64,000 bases of DNA, from contig JNIN01000002.1 in the NCBI GenBank assembly GCA_000702525.1, positions 310,001-374,000 on the forward strand, written 5' to 3'. Source of the stretch: Lachnospiraceae bacterium AC2012. Its GTDB lineage: Bacteria > Bacillota > Clostridia > Lachnospirales > Lachnospiraceae. The notes under the pieces were generated by a model that did no database searches, was not told where the DNA came from, and saw only the letters and a list, made by a program, of their open reading frames with translations. This document shows, piece after piece, positions 18,498 to 26,189 of the stretch (position 1 is the stretch's first letter; each line of letters starts with the position of its first letter). Both the position numbers and the translations under genes were made by a program.

Positions 18498-18526
18498 TAT
18501 ATACAGTATATACATTTACATGTCAA
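18498..18526 (-). promoter_or_regulatory. promoter of the GntR/ABC-2 operon with embedded palindrome
   Basis: On the minus strand a near-ideal sigma-A promoter: TTGACA (18521-18526), 17-bp spacer, TATATA (18498-18503). The -10 box is one arm of a perfect palindrome TATATAC-A-GTATATA (18498-18512 on plus), so repressor bound here would block RNA polymerase. Palindromes at this position fit the YtrA-type mode of autorepression. Confidence 0.75.
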
Positions 18527-18560
18527 CACTTTTCTATAAATTTTCTAACTTGTCCAATAA

Positions 18561-18590
18561 AAAATAGCCTCGCTTATGCGGGGCTATGCA
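18561..18590 (-). terminator. terminator overlapping the end of the AbiEii gene
   Basis: Minus strand ATAGCCCCGC-ATAA-GCGAGGCTAT followed by TTTTTTATTGG. The stop codon of the toxin gene (18574-18576) lies in the hairpin loop and the last five codons form the 5' arm, a compact coding/terminator overlap. Confidence 0.85.
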
Positions 18591-19386
18591 TTGATTTCAA
18601 AAGCTCTATCAATCTTGTGGTGACGGTAGGAATTTCCTTGCCAATCCAGTTCTTTTTTGAATTAGTCAACCTAGCAATATATCTCTCAGATGAAAATGTT
18701 CTTGTTATCCTTCTTACCACAGCGTCCATATCATTTTCCTTCATGCCAGGATCAGATATGACGAAGGTATTCAAACATTGTAATAATCTTTCTGTATCAA
18801 CCTTATCTGCAAGATAGAACATATCAAAAACATCTTTATAACGTGTTGAGTTCGGACCGAATTTCAAAAGTGAGCGAAGCTTCTCGGTAAACATCTGCTC
18901 TTTTGAATTGATAAGCAAGGTTGCACTTCCATCATAACAAGCAATATCAAAGCAATATTCTTCCTGCTCTATGTTAAGATTCTTATGCACGCCAAGGTCA
19001 ATCTTACTTTCTATGGAATCGCCAGTATCATCGGAAATAATAACATAGACACGCTTGCCATGATAATCCTGTTGCTTTAATTCAGTTATTTCGCCTATCT
19101 GCTGAATGTGAATGCCTTCAAGGCAATCAAGCCTTCTTATGAACTGGCGAATCGAATCATCTCCAAGTGAATAACGGATAAAATCGATATCCATATCCTG
19201 CGTGGCTCTTCTTGCATCCTTTGATATGCTACGCATTACTACTCCACCCTTGATAGTGACATTTCTACTGAGCGTACTTTCAGATATTGCCTTGAGCACA
19301 ACATCCTGACATACCTTTGCTTCTGCATTATCATCAACATATCCATCTGCATTAGCCTGCCGGATCATCTCCTTTATCGTTACCAT
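18574..19386 (-). CDS. AbiEii-like nucleotidyltransferase toxin
   Basis: A 270-residue nucleotidyltransferase of the AbiEii/AbiGii toxin family, the toxin half of a type IV toxin-antitoxin and phage abortive-infection system. Motifs: KGGVVMRS with a preceding VTIKGG (in place of the usual GGTAL), the catalytic DMDIDF (two metal-binding Asp near residue 65), SKIDLGV, and the family LRSLLKFGPNSTRYKDVFDMFYL, which is the usual K...R..R.KD.YD segment. It begins one base inside the antitoxin stop codon (TAATG), so translation is coupled. Enzymes of this family modify tRNA or block translation; the exact target is not predictable here. Confidence 0.88.
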   Translation of the reverse strand: MVTIKEMIRQANADGYVDDNAEAKVCQDVVLKAISESTLSRNVTIKGGVVMRSISKDARRATQDMDIDFIRYSLGDDSIRQFIRRLDCLEGIHIQQIGEITELKQQDYHGKRVYVIISDDTGDSIESKIDLGVHKNLNIEQEEYCFDIACYDGSATLLINSKEQMFTEKLRSLLKFGPNSTRYKDVFDMFYLADKVDTERLLQCLNTFVISDPGMKENDMDAVVRRITRTFSSERYIARLTNSKKNWIGKEIPTVTTRLIELLKSMHSPA

Positions 19387-19928
19387 TAAAGCACCTCCAT
19401 TTCAAGAGCGTCGCTGATCATTTTACTTCGAGGAAAGCTCTCTGCATAGTCCTGTATCCGCTCAATATCCAGATCATAGATTAGATTCCTGTAATTTCCA
19501 ATGATTTCTTTGTAATAGTCAAACGGAAATTTATTCTTAAATCGAAGCAGTTCTATCAACATTCTTTCTTTATCATAAATCCTAATAGTTGCGTCCCTTC
19601 TATCTATAGTTGTAACACCAATGTTTAACAAATCGGAAAGAACGTAATACTGATGGACACGCTTATCGTTTATATAAATAGAGTGTTTATCTGTTGCGAT
19701 GTGAAATTCATCCGGAATGACATCTGTAAGACCATGATAATAGAATGCGCTATCCATAGTCATTATTCCTTTGGGATATTTAAAGGAAATGACGGCCAAC
19801 GAAGAAACATCGGGAACATCAGAATAGACTCCCCTCTCAATCTTATATAAATTACCTTCTGCTATTTGCTTTTTAATCTGATAATCTGATTGCCATTTTT
19901 GAAGACAATCCGAATAGGACAATAACAT
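19386..19928 (-). CDS. AbiEi-like antitoxin / autorepressor
   Basis: A 180-residue AbiEi-family antitoxin: N-terminal winged helix (LSYSDCLQKWQSDYQIKKQI...LYKIERGVYSD) and a C-terminal antitoxin domain with IMTMDSAFYYHGLTDVIP and the RDATIRIYDKERMLIELLRFKNKFPFDYYKEII segment typical of the family. The open frame extends 99 codons further upstream, but AAAGGGG sits 6 nt before the ATG at 19928 and the upstream codons lie in promoter and operator DNA, so 19928 is the start. The protein neutralises the AbiEii toxin and should repress its own operon through the two palindromes upstream. Confidence 0.88.
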   Translation of the reverse strand: MLLSYSDCLQKWQSDYQIKKQIAEGNLYKIERGVYSDVPDVSSLAVISFKYPKGIMTMDSAFYYHGLTDVIPDEFHIATDKHSIYINDKRVHQYYVLSDLLNIGVTTIDRRDATIRIYDKERMLIELLRFKNKFPFDYYKEIIGNYRNLIYDLDIERIQDYAESFPRSKMISDALEMEVL

Positions 19929-19941
19929 AGTTAACCCCTTT

Positions 19942-19984
19942 AAGTAAGTATAGGCTTGTAGTAAGAAATAGCCTATGTTTACTT
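19942..19984. promoter_or_regulatory. AbiE operator 1
   Basis: A 15-nt inverted repeat, AAGTAAgtATAGGCT / AGCCTATgtTTACTT, with a 13-nt spacer and two mismatched positions, placed between the -10 box and the antitoxin RBS. Same motif and spacer as operator 2, centre-to-centre about 68 bp. Confidence 0.75.
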
Positions 19985-19988
19985 TAAT

Positions 19989-20017
19989 ATTATAAATAAA
20001 AATGTATTTAAGTAAAT
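19989..20017 (-). promoter_or_regulatory. AbiE promoter
   Basis: TATAAT at 19989-19994 (minus strand) with a weak -35 (ATTTAC, 20012-20017) 17 bp upstream; the -35 region lies within operator 2 and the start point within operator 1, so both sites would hinder transcription. Confidence 0.55.
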
Positions 20018-20051
20018 ATAGGCTCAAAGCACCATTAAGCCTATATTTACT
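20011..20051. promoter_or_regulatory. AbiE operator 2
   Basis: A perfect 14-nt inverted repeat, AGTAAATATAGGCT (20011-20024) and AGCCTATATTTACT (20038-20051), 13-nt spacer. It repeats the operator 1 motif upstream of the -10 box. Confidence 0.78.
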
Positions 20052-20094
20052 ACAATAATTATAAAAATCACCTCTATGTTTGTCAATGAAAAGC

Positions 20095-21369
20095 TCAACT
20101 CTCTCTTGCTTTTCCAACGAAATACAGGGAACCAAAAATACAGATAACGTCACCCTCAAGCGCACAGTCCACGGCATCCTCCAGCGACTCAAATGCCTCC
20201 GCATCCACACCGATTGACCGCACATATGCCGCCAAATCCTCCGCCGAAAGCGCGCGTGGATTAGGTGGCGTGATGGTATAAACCTTCTCTGCCAGCGGCG
20301 CGATCATACGCATCATCTTCTGATATTCCTTATCCGCAAGCACACCGGTCACAAAATGCACCTTCTGATGCGGGAAATAATACTGCAGAGACTCGCAAAG
20401 CACCTCTGCCCCCTGCACATTATGCCCACCATCCAAAATCACGTAAGGATTCTTCTTAATAAGCTCAAAACGCGCCGGCCAACGTGTATGCAGAAGCCCC
20501 TCTCGAATGTGCGACTCCTCGATTCTATGTAGATTTTCCTGGTTTCCTTCGTTTAGTAATTCTGCCGCCCGAACAGCAAGCGCTGCATTTCTCGTCTGGT
20601 ATGTACCAAGAAGAGCGATCTGCAGGTTCTTATATCCGGGTAAATCAAAGTGCTGCGTCTCTGCGTAGTTCAGCTTTTCTCTACAACTTGGCATCTCCGC
20701 GCAAATCAGCTCGGCCCCAACCTCTTCGCATCGCGCCTGTAGAACATCCATCACTTCCGGCTCCTGCGGGCAAGTCAGCACCACACCGCCCAACTTGATG
20801 ATTCCGGCCTTATGCGTCGCGATCTCGGCTAACGTCGCGCCCAGCAAATCCATATGGTCGTAGCTAATCGGCGTAAGAATCGCAAGTTCCGGTGTCGGAA
20901 TCACGTTCGTCGCGTCCGTATCGCCACCGAGCCCGACTTCCAAAATCACGTAATCCACCTGCGCTTCCACAAAACAGAGGAATGCCGCCGCCACCAACAT
21001 CTCAAATGGTGAAGGAGGCGTATCGCCAGCTTCCGCGCGTACTTCCGTCATCGCGCGCGCAAACATTTCCTCCGACACTTCCTGCCCATTCAGGCGAATC
21101 TGCTCCGTCATATGGTCGATGGCCGGCGACTGAAATGTCCCGACACGAGCCCCCGCCTCGATTAAAATCTGGCGCAAAAAAGCAACGGTGGAACCTTTGC
21201 CATTGGTCCCACCGACATGAATACATCTTAATTTTCGCTCGGGATTGCCGAGTCTCTCCAGCAAAATGCAGAGGCTCTCAAGTCCCATAATCTGCTCGCC
21301 AGACTTCACCTTGGACGGCTCAAAAACCGGTAAATTCTCTAGAAATGTAACCGCTTCCTGATAATTCAT
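20095..21369 (-). CDS. folC: folylpolyglutamate synthase / dihydrofolate synthase
   Basis: A 424-residue ATP-dependent ligase that adds glutamate to dihydropteroate or to reduced folates, retaining folate in the cell. The P-loop is HVGGTNGKGSTV (near residue 55), followed by QSPAIDHMTEQIRLNG, LEVGLGGDTDATNV, SYDHMDLLGATLAEIATHKAGII and the C-terminal LDGGHNVQGAEVL. The frame extends to a GTG at 21381, but this lies in the RBS (GGAGGG); the ATG at 21369 is the start. It lies 21 bp behind folT on the same transcript, thus also under the THF riboswitch. Family and length agree. Confidence 0.93.
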   Translation of the reverse strand: MNYQEAVTFLENLPVFEPSKVKSGEQIMGLESLCILLERLGNPERKLRCIHVGGTNGKGSTVAFLRQILIEAGARVGTFQSPAIDHMTEQIRLNGQEVSEEMFARAMTEVRAEAGDTPPSPFEMLVAAAFLCFVEAQVDYVILEVGLGGDTDATNVIPTPELAILTPISYDHMDLLGATLAEIATHKAGIIKLGGVVLTCPQEPEVMDVLQARCEEVGAELICAEMPSCREKLNYAETQHFDLPGYKNLQIALLGTYQTRNAALAVRAAELLNEGNQENLHRIEESHIREGLLHTRWPARFELIKKNPYVILDGGHNVQGAEVLCESLQYYFPHQKVHFVTGVLADKEYQKMMRMIAPLAEKVYTITPPNPRALSAEDLAAYVRSIGVDAEAFESLEDAVDCALEGDVICIFGSLYFVGKARES

Positions 21370-21390
21370 ATTTCCCTCCACTAAGCCTCG

Positions 21391-21933
21391 CTACTCGTTT
21401 GTCTTCAGCACGTGCATCGCCATCTTGTGCGAAGGAATCAGGCAGACACTGAGGATTGCTGTATTAATCGGAAGCATCACGAGCTCCTTCAGAATACGTG
21501 TCGAAACTGTCACCACAAATGGTGTGCCGTAGAGAAGTGACAGATTGTAGCTGTTCATCAATAAACCAACGACGATTGTATACACGAGTTCCGCAATAAA
21601 AATGCGGATGACCGCGGATTTATTGTCGCCGTGCAGGCCCTTGCCGCTATGCAAAACAAGCCCGAAGATAATACCACCCACAATCGAAGAAATGGTAAAG
21701 CCCGGGAAGAATGCACCCGTTGGCTTTGCCAGATAACCCAGCACATCCGCGAGGCCACCAAGAACGCCGCCAACCGCTGGTCCGAAGAGCGCTCCACCGA
21801 TTGCAACCGGAATGAAACCAAATCGAATCTCCACCAGGTTCGTGAGTGGCAACTTGAAAAATCCCAATACCGTAGCCATTGCCAATAACATGGCAACCGT
21901 CGTTAATACTTTTACATTTTTTAATTTTGACAT
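21391..21933 (-). CDS. folT: folate ECF transporter substrate-binding subunit
   Basis: A 180-residue membrane protein with about six helices, of the ECF S-component type. Near the N terminus it has the amphipathic TVAMLLAMATVLGFF, then VEIRFGFIPVAIGGALFGPAVGGVLGGLADVLGYL, the loop-rich region characteristic of FolT. It binds folate outside and works with the shared ECF module (EcfA, A', T), which must lie elsewhere. The start follows AAGGAGGT, which is itself complementary to an upstream anti-SD stretch in the riboswitch leader. Co-transcribed with folC: uptake plus polyglutamylation in one operon. Confidence 0.92.
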   Translation of the reverse strand: MSKLKNVKVLTTVAMLLAMATVLGFFKLPLTNLVEIRFGFIPVAIGGALFGPAVGGVLGGLADVLGYLAKPTGAFFPGFTISSIVGGIIFGLVLHSGKGLHGDNKSAVIRIFIAELVYTIVVGLLMNSYNLSLLYGTPFVVTVSTRILKELVMLPINTAILSVCLIPSHKMAMHVLKTNE

Positions 21934-21939
21934 AAAAAG

Positions 21940-21977
21940 ACCTCCTTTGCAGTTTATTCCTTAACTACACAGGAGGT
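21940..21977 (-). promoter_or_regulatory. anti-Shine-Dalgarno switch of folT leader
   Basis: The folT ribosome site AGGAGGT (21940-21946, minus strand) is exactly complementary to ACCTCCT (21971-21977) 24 nt upstream. This lies just 3' of the riboswitch aptamer, so it is the likely expression platform controlling translation. Confidence 0.7.
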
Positions 21978-21994
21978 TTACACTCACTCTTATG

Positions 21995-22094
21995 TAGCAG
22001 CGGGATGCGACACCGAAATCGCAAGTAATACTTTTCGTCCCGATGACAACTCCCTGTTCACCGAGCACTTAACGCTTCGACATCTACTCTGCAT
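21995..22094 (-). ncRNA. tetrahydrofolate (THF) riboswitch
   Basis: On the minus strand the about 98-nt segment from 22092 to 21997 has the THF-I aptamer landmarks in order: closing stem GCAG/CTGC, GAGTAGATG, the conserved GCGTTAAGTG, GGTGAACAGGGAGT, and the 3' part GGTGTCGCATCCCGCTGC, which pairs GATG with CATC. It stands 5' of a folate transporter gene, the usual partner. Ligand binding by reduced folates is known for the class. The adjacent anti-SD suggests translational rather than transcriptional control. Confidence 0.88.
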
Positions 22095-22114
22095 TTGTTA
22101 ATTTATTTATGTAG

Positions 22115-22143
22115 ACTATAACACGCCCCTATTGCTAAAGCAA
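22115..22143 (-). promoter_or_regulatory. promoter of the folT-folC operon
   Basis: Minus strand TTGCTT (22138-22143), 17-bp spacer, TATAGT (22115-22120). The -35 lies inside the palindrome CGCCCCTATTGCT/AGCAATAGGGGCG (22124-22151). The start point would be about 15 nt before the THF aptamer. Confidence 0.6.
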
Positions 22144-22192
22144 TAGGGGCGCGGGAATTCAGTTATTGTTTTCACTAATCGCAGTTATAAGT

Positions 22193-22264
22193 ATCACTCA
22201 AGCGCAGAAGCAACCAGTTTCTATTTTCATCACTCAAGTGCCGCTGCAACCAGCTTCAAATTCT
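22193..22264. repeat. partial tandem duplication of the aldo-keto reductase gene end
   Basis: ATCACTCAAG followed by a similar about 26-bp stretch occurs at 22193 and again at 22229, 36 bp apart. The second copy encodes the true C terminus (LKLVAAALE-stop); the first copy, after the stop, encodes KLVASALE-stop in a dead frame. It looks like a small tandem duplication that has diverged. Confidence 0.6.
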
Positions 22265-23357
22265 CAATAATTGGCAATTTCTGAGGGCAGATTCCCTCGC
22301 ATTGTCCGCAGGCAACACACTCCGAAGCCAGCCCGGACGTTTCATGAATCTTCTGATATTCCGCTTTATTGGCTGCATGATCTGCGCCATCTCTCTGATC
22401 CTTGTTATACAAAGAGAAATATTTCGGTATCTGAATATTCATCGGACAACCCGGTGTACAATAAGAACATCCAGTGCAAGGGATCGTAATGCCGGAATTG
22501 ATCACTTCTCCAACCGCGTGGACCGTGGTTATTTCCAAGTCTGTCAGCGGCTTAAAATCCTCCATATACGAGAGATTATCGCGCATCTGCTCGATATTCG
22601 ACATACCGGACAGCACCATCTTCACATTTGGGAGGCTTGCCACAAATCGAATCGCCCAGGATGGAACGGACAGATTTGCATCCATATTCTTCAGCATCTT
22701 CTCTGCCTGCTCCGGAACCTTCGCAAGTGTGCCGCCCTTTACCGGTTCCATAACAATGACCGGCTTATTGTGCTTCACACAGACTTCATAATTCTTACGT
22801 GACTGGACTTTCTCCGATTCCCAATCCAGATAATTAATCTGAAGCTGCACAAATTCCACTTCCGGATGGCGTGTCAGAATCTCATCCAAAAGATCCGCTG
22901 TCGCATGGAAGGAGAATCCCATGTGCTTCACGAGGCCTTGGCGTTTCTTCTCCGCCAGCCACTGGAACGCTTCCAAATCCTCATATTTCTGAATACTATC
23001 CACCTCAATATCATGAATCAGATAGTAATCAAAGTAATCCACACCTGTCTTTCGAAGCTGCTCATTAAAGACTTTATCCCGGTCTTCCTTCGTCTGAATG
23101 AAGTTCGAGTGAAGCTTCGTTGCGAGTGTATACTTGTCTCTTGGAATTCGATCTACCAACGCTTCTTTAATCGCATTCTCACTCTGAAAACTGTGATACA
23201 TCCAAGCTGTATCAAAATAGGTAAATCCCTTCTCCAAAAACATATCTACCATTGTCTTCACTTGCTCTACGTCGATTGTCTTATCATCTGTCACATCTAA
23301 AAGCGGCAGACGCATCAACCCGAAGCCCAGCTTCTTCTCTGGAAAAATATTTTGCAT
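22230..23357 (-). CDS. aldo/keto reductase with ferredoxin-type 4Fe-4S C terminus
   Basis: A 375-residue oxidoreductase. Residues 1-about 270 form an aldo-keto reductase barrel with the catalytic tetrad seen in FDTAWMYH (Asp, Tyr), ATKLHSN (Lys) and YYLIHDI (His). The C-terminal 100 residues carry iron-sulfur cysteines CTGCSYCTPGCP and CVACGQCEGICPQ, like bacterial ferredoxins, a combination common in anaerobic Firmicutes. The natural carbonyl substrate is unknown. The frame extends 26 codons upstream through a dispersed repeat, but GGAGG lies before the ATG at 23357. Monocistronic. Confidence 0.9.
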   Translation of the reverse strand: MQNIFPEKKLGFGLMRLPLLDVTDDKTIDVEQVKTMVDMFLEKGFTYFDTAWMYHSFQSENAIKEALVDRIPRDKYTLATKLHSNFIQTKEDRDKVFNEQLRKTGVDYFDYYLIHDIEVDSIQKYEDLEAFQWLAEKKRQGLVKHMGFSFHATADLLDEILTRHPEVEFVQLQINYLDWESEKVQSRKNYEVCVKHNKPVIVMEPVKGGTLAKVPEQAEKMLKNMDANLSVPSWAIRFVASLPNVKMVLSGMSNIEQMRDNLSYMEDFKPLTDLEITTVHAVGEVINSGITIPCTGCSYCTPGCPMNIQIPKYFSLYNKDQRDGADHAANKAEYQKIHETSGLASECVACGQCEGICPQKLPIIENLKLVAAALE

Positions 23358-23402
23358 TGTAAAAACCTCCTCTTTTGCTCTGATACTTGCTTGCCCCCAC
23401 GG

Positions 23403-23437
23403 AATGGTCCCTTGGGGACGGGGTTCGTGGTCCATTT
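23403..23437. repeat. dispersed REP-like palindromic repeat, copy 1
   Basis: AATGGTCC...TTGGGGACGGGGTT...GGTCCATT: an imperfect palindrome with nested GTCC/GGAC. The same core occurs near 58090 and 63114, always intergenic beside a gene end or start. Confidence 0.75.
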
Positions 23438-23439
23438 TC

Positions 23440-24389
23440 CTCTACATCTTTAAGTATAATACCACGAGATTTTGATGGAAAGAGTTTCTCGGGATTTACG
23501 GTATTATCCTCGAATATCTCATTTTTTCTGTAATCGTTTTTTGTAAAATACTTGATTTTACAGAATATTCTTCACTTCTTATCTATTTTCCCGTAATGCA
23601 CTCCGCTCCCATATCAAAATCATGTTATCCATATTAAACAAAAGAATTGTTTACAATTCACTTGCTCGCTTTTTTACAGAATAATCAGACTTTCTTATGT
23701 TTATTCTGTAACCCGACAAAAATCACGATTTTTCTTACGGTAAAAATTCAAAAAAACTTTGCTGTCTACCGTAATTCGCTATGTTGTTAAAGATTTTGAA
23801 GTATTTCCAACCTTCAAGTCCCCCCTAAAAACCTTCAATCAAACCATAAAAACCAAAAAACAAAAAAATTCCCATTCCCCTCTTGCATTCCCCAAAATAA
23901 TCCTGTATAATATAAAACCTATTCCACTTTTGGAATAGCTTTTTTGTTTTGTAAAACGAATTTTTTCTTTTATGAAATAGCTAATTTCCGTTAAGTTCAC
24001 TTGGGATTTGCCTTTATATGTCCCAGGCCGGGCGCTCGCGCTTGATTGGACTTAAGCTCAAAAATACATGTTCCATCAATCGAACATCGGTCGTTGCATC
24101 GTCGCCCTTCAACCTCGGTGCAATTCTGCAATACTGGACTGTCCTAATATACTTAAAAATGCCAATTATTTATTAGATGTCTTCCGCAGATTGACTGACC
24201 TGTTCACCTTCCTAGTTTGCTGTGGCTTCAAACACAGCAAATACCCAAAGATGGAACGCACAAAAATTCAAGAGGTTCAGAGCATCAGCTCTGAACCTCT
24301 TTTTCATTTCCAAATATATGGAGAAAGAACATTGACCAGGTCTTTCTCTTAAATAGTCTCCGAATCCTTCTCCAGCTTTCTCGCTAGTC
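23440..24389. other. long intergenic region with a possible structured RNA
   Basis: A 950-bp AT-rich stretch without a convincing gene. It holds a plus-strand promoter TTGCAT-17-TATAAT (23883-23911), a short T-tailed hairpin TATTCCA-CTTT-TGGAATA (23920-23937), nested stems TTAAGTTCA/TGGACTTAA and CTTGGGA/TCCCAGG (23991-24055), a perfect stem TTTGCTGTG/CACAGCAAA (24216-24241) and a strong terminator at 24270. This arrangement could be a non-coding RNA gene of some 300-390 nt. I did not match it to rnpB, tmRNA or SRP RNA signatures. The 94-codon plus-strand frame in it has no RBS or protein-like features. Confidence 0.35.
24270..24304. terminator. strong bidirectional terminator after proS
   Basis: AGAGGTTCAGAGC-ATCA-GCTCTGAACCTCT followed by TTT on the plus strand; on the minus strand it is 86 bp beyond the proS stop. 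The T-run is better on the plus strand, which supports a transcript coming from the non-coding region. Confidence 0.85.
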
Positions 24390-26132
24390 TTATTTACGAT
24401 CTCTCACCTTTGCGTTAATGTCAGCATAGAGCTGGTCGATTAACTTCTTCGTCTCAGCGATAATTTCGTCCTTAGGAACCTTGACATTCACGCTCTTATC
24501 ACGTGTGCAAAGCTCGATTTCTCCATTCTTCAGTGCCTTAGGGCCAACTGTTACACGAACAGGCGCACCAATCAAGTCAGCGTCCGCAAACATTGCGCCG
24601 GCACGAACATCTCTGTCATCATAGATTACTTCGATGCCCATGTTCTGAAGTTCTTCGTAAATCTTGTCTGTTGCAGCCTTGCATTCTTCATCGTCTACAC
24701 GCATACAGCAAACTTCAACCTTCCAAGGAGCCACTGTGATTGGCCAAATTGGGCCGTAATCATCGTGATGTGCTTCCATGATACAAGCAGCCGCACGACC
24801 AACACCGATACCGTAGCAACCCATAATAGGAGTCTTCTCTGTGCCGTCTTCTGCTGTGTAAGTCATCTTCATGCTATCTGTGTACTTTGTACCAAGCTGG
24901 AAAATGTTACCCGCCTCGATACCACGGCTGATGCGGATTCTCTTCTTACCACAAACTGGGCAGATACCGCCATCCTGAATCTTAGAAACGTCAACGAATT
25001 CCACATCACCAAGGTCACGCTTGATATTCAGACCTGTGTAGTGATAATCCGTTTCATTTCCACCGCAAACAAGATTTTCGATACCTTCAAGGGACTTGTC
25101 AAAGATTACTCTGCACTTGTCTGTAATCTGGTAAGGTCCGCAGAATCCAGCAACAAGGCCGCTTTCCTCTGTTACTTCTGCAGGATGAACCTTCTCACCA
25201 AGCAAGTTTGTAAGCTTTGTCTCGTTCACTTCGTAATCGCCACGAGTAAATACAACGACATATTCGTCTGTCGCGTTGATCTGATACATAACCGCCTTGC
25301 AAGATTCTTCCACCTTAGTTCCAAGGAAATGACACACTTCGTCAATCGTCTTGCATCCTGGTGTGTGAACCTTAGTAAGTTCGCCCATTGGCGCGCAACC
25401 GCTGTTATCAACGATCGTGTCAGCAGCTTCCATATTTGCAGAGAAACCACAGTCATCGCAAAGAACGATAGAATCTTCACCACAATCTGCAAGAAGCATA
25501 TATTCATGAGAAACGCTACCGCCGATCATACCAGAATCAGACTTTACAGCAATAACATCTGGCAGACCCATGCGCTCAAAAATTCTGTAATAAGAATTCG
25601 CCATGCGATCGTAGTACTGCTCCAAATCTTCCTGAGAAGTATGGAAAGAATACGCATCCTTCATTGTAAATTCACGCACACGAATCAAACCAGCACGAGG
25701 TCTTGCTTCGTCACGATACTTTGTCTGAATCTGATAAATAGAGAATGGATAATTCTGGTAAGTACGACCGAAATCTCTTGCAAGATGAACGGCAGCCTCT
25801 TCGTGCGTCATACCAAGAACCATAGGCGTACCATTTCTATCCTTAAATCTAAGAAGCTCGTCACCTACGCTCTGGTATCTTCCAGATTCTTCCCAAAGAG
25901 AACCAGGAAGAACCACTGGAAACATCACTTCCTGCGAATCCAGCGCATCCATTTCCTCACGGATAATGCGTTCAATGTTCTGTGTTACTTTCTTCATTGG
26001 TGCGTAAAGTGAGAAAATACCGTTGGAAACCTGCTTTACATAGCCACCACGAACGGAAAAAGCGTGGCTGTCGATTACGCAATCCGCTGGTCTCTCCTTG
26101 AATCTTACACCTACGAGTTTACTAACTTTCAT
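24390..26132 (-). CDS. proS: prolyl-tRNA synthetase (bacterial type)
   Basis: A 580-residue class II synthetase that charges tRNA-Pro. Seen: class II motif 2 region TKYRDEARPRAGLIRVREFTMKDAYSFH, motif 3 region GCYGIGVGRA, and between them a YbaK-like editing insertion (about 230-400), which defines the bacterial type 1 enzyme and removes mischarged alanine. The C-terminal anticodon-binding domain ends in CTRDKSVNVKVPKDE. AGGAGG precedes ATG. It is controlled by an upstream T-box leader, so expression should rise when tRNA-Pro is uncharged. Length matches family (about 570). Confidence 0.97.
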   Translation of the reverse strand: MKVSKLVGVRFKERPADCVIDSHAFSVRGGYVKQVSNGIFSLYAPMKKVTQNIERIIREEMDALDSQEVMFPVVLPGSLWEESGRYQSVGDELLRFKDRNGTPMVLGMTHEEAAVHLARDFGRTYQNYPFSIYQIQTKYRDEARPRAGLIRVREFTMKDAYSFHTSQEDLEQYYDRMANSYYRIFERMGLPDVIAVKSDSGMIGGSVSHEYMLLADCGEDSIVLCDDCGFSANMEAADTIVDNSGCAPMGELTKVHTPGCKTIDEVCHFLGTKVEESCKAVMYQINATDEYVVVFTRGDYEVNETKLTNLLGEKVHPAEVTEESGLVAGFCGPYQITDKCRVIFDKSLEGIENLVCGGNETDYHYTGLNIKRDLGDVEFVDVSKIQDGGICPVCGKKRIRISRGIEAGNIFQLGTKYTDSMKMTYTAEDGTEKTPIMGCYGIGVGRAAACIMEAHHDDYGPIWPITVAPWKVEVCCMRVDDEECKAATDKIYEELQNMGIEVIYDDRDVRAGAMFADADLIGAPVRVTVGPKALKNGEIELCTRDKSVNVKVPKDEIIAETKKLIDQLYADINAKVRDRK

Positions 26133-26189
26133 TTGTAAATCCTCCTAAAAAAATGAGATAAAGTATGCTTGGACATTCTGTGCCACCGG

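Noticed and set aside
22124-22151. GC-rich palindrome CGCCCCTATTGCT/AGCAATAGGGGCG as a terminator
   Set aside because: No T-run follows on either strand, and it overlaps the -35 box of the folT promoter, so a terminator call is not supported.
24068-24352. 94-codon plus-strand frame in the gap before proS
   Set aside because: No RBS, no recognisable protein pattern, and it runs through a strong terminator hairpin.
24765-26012. Long plus-strand open frame of 415 codons opposite proS
   Set aside because: It lies fully antisense to an unmistakable proS, has no RBS, and its Cys/His/Arg-rich composition is typical of a shadow frame.
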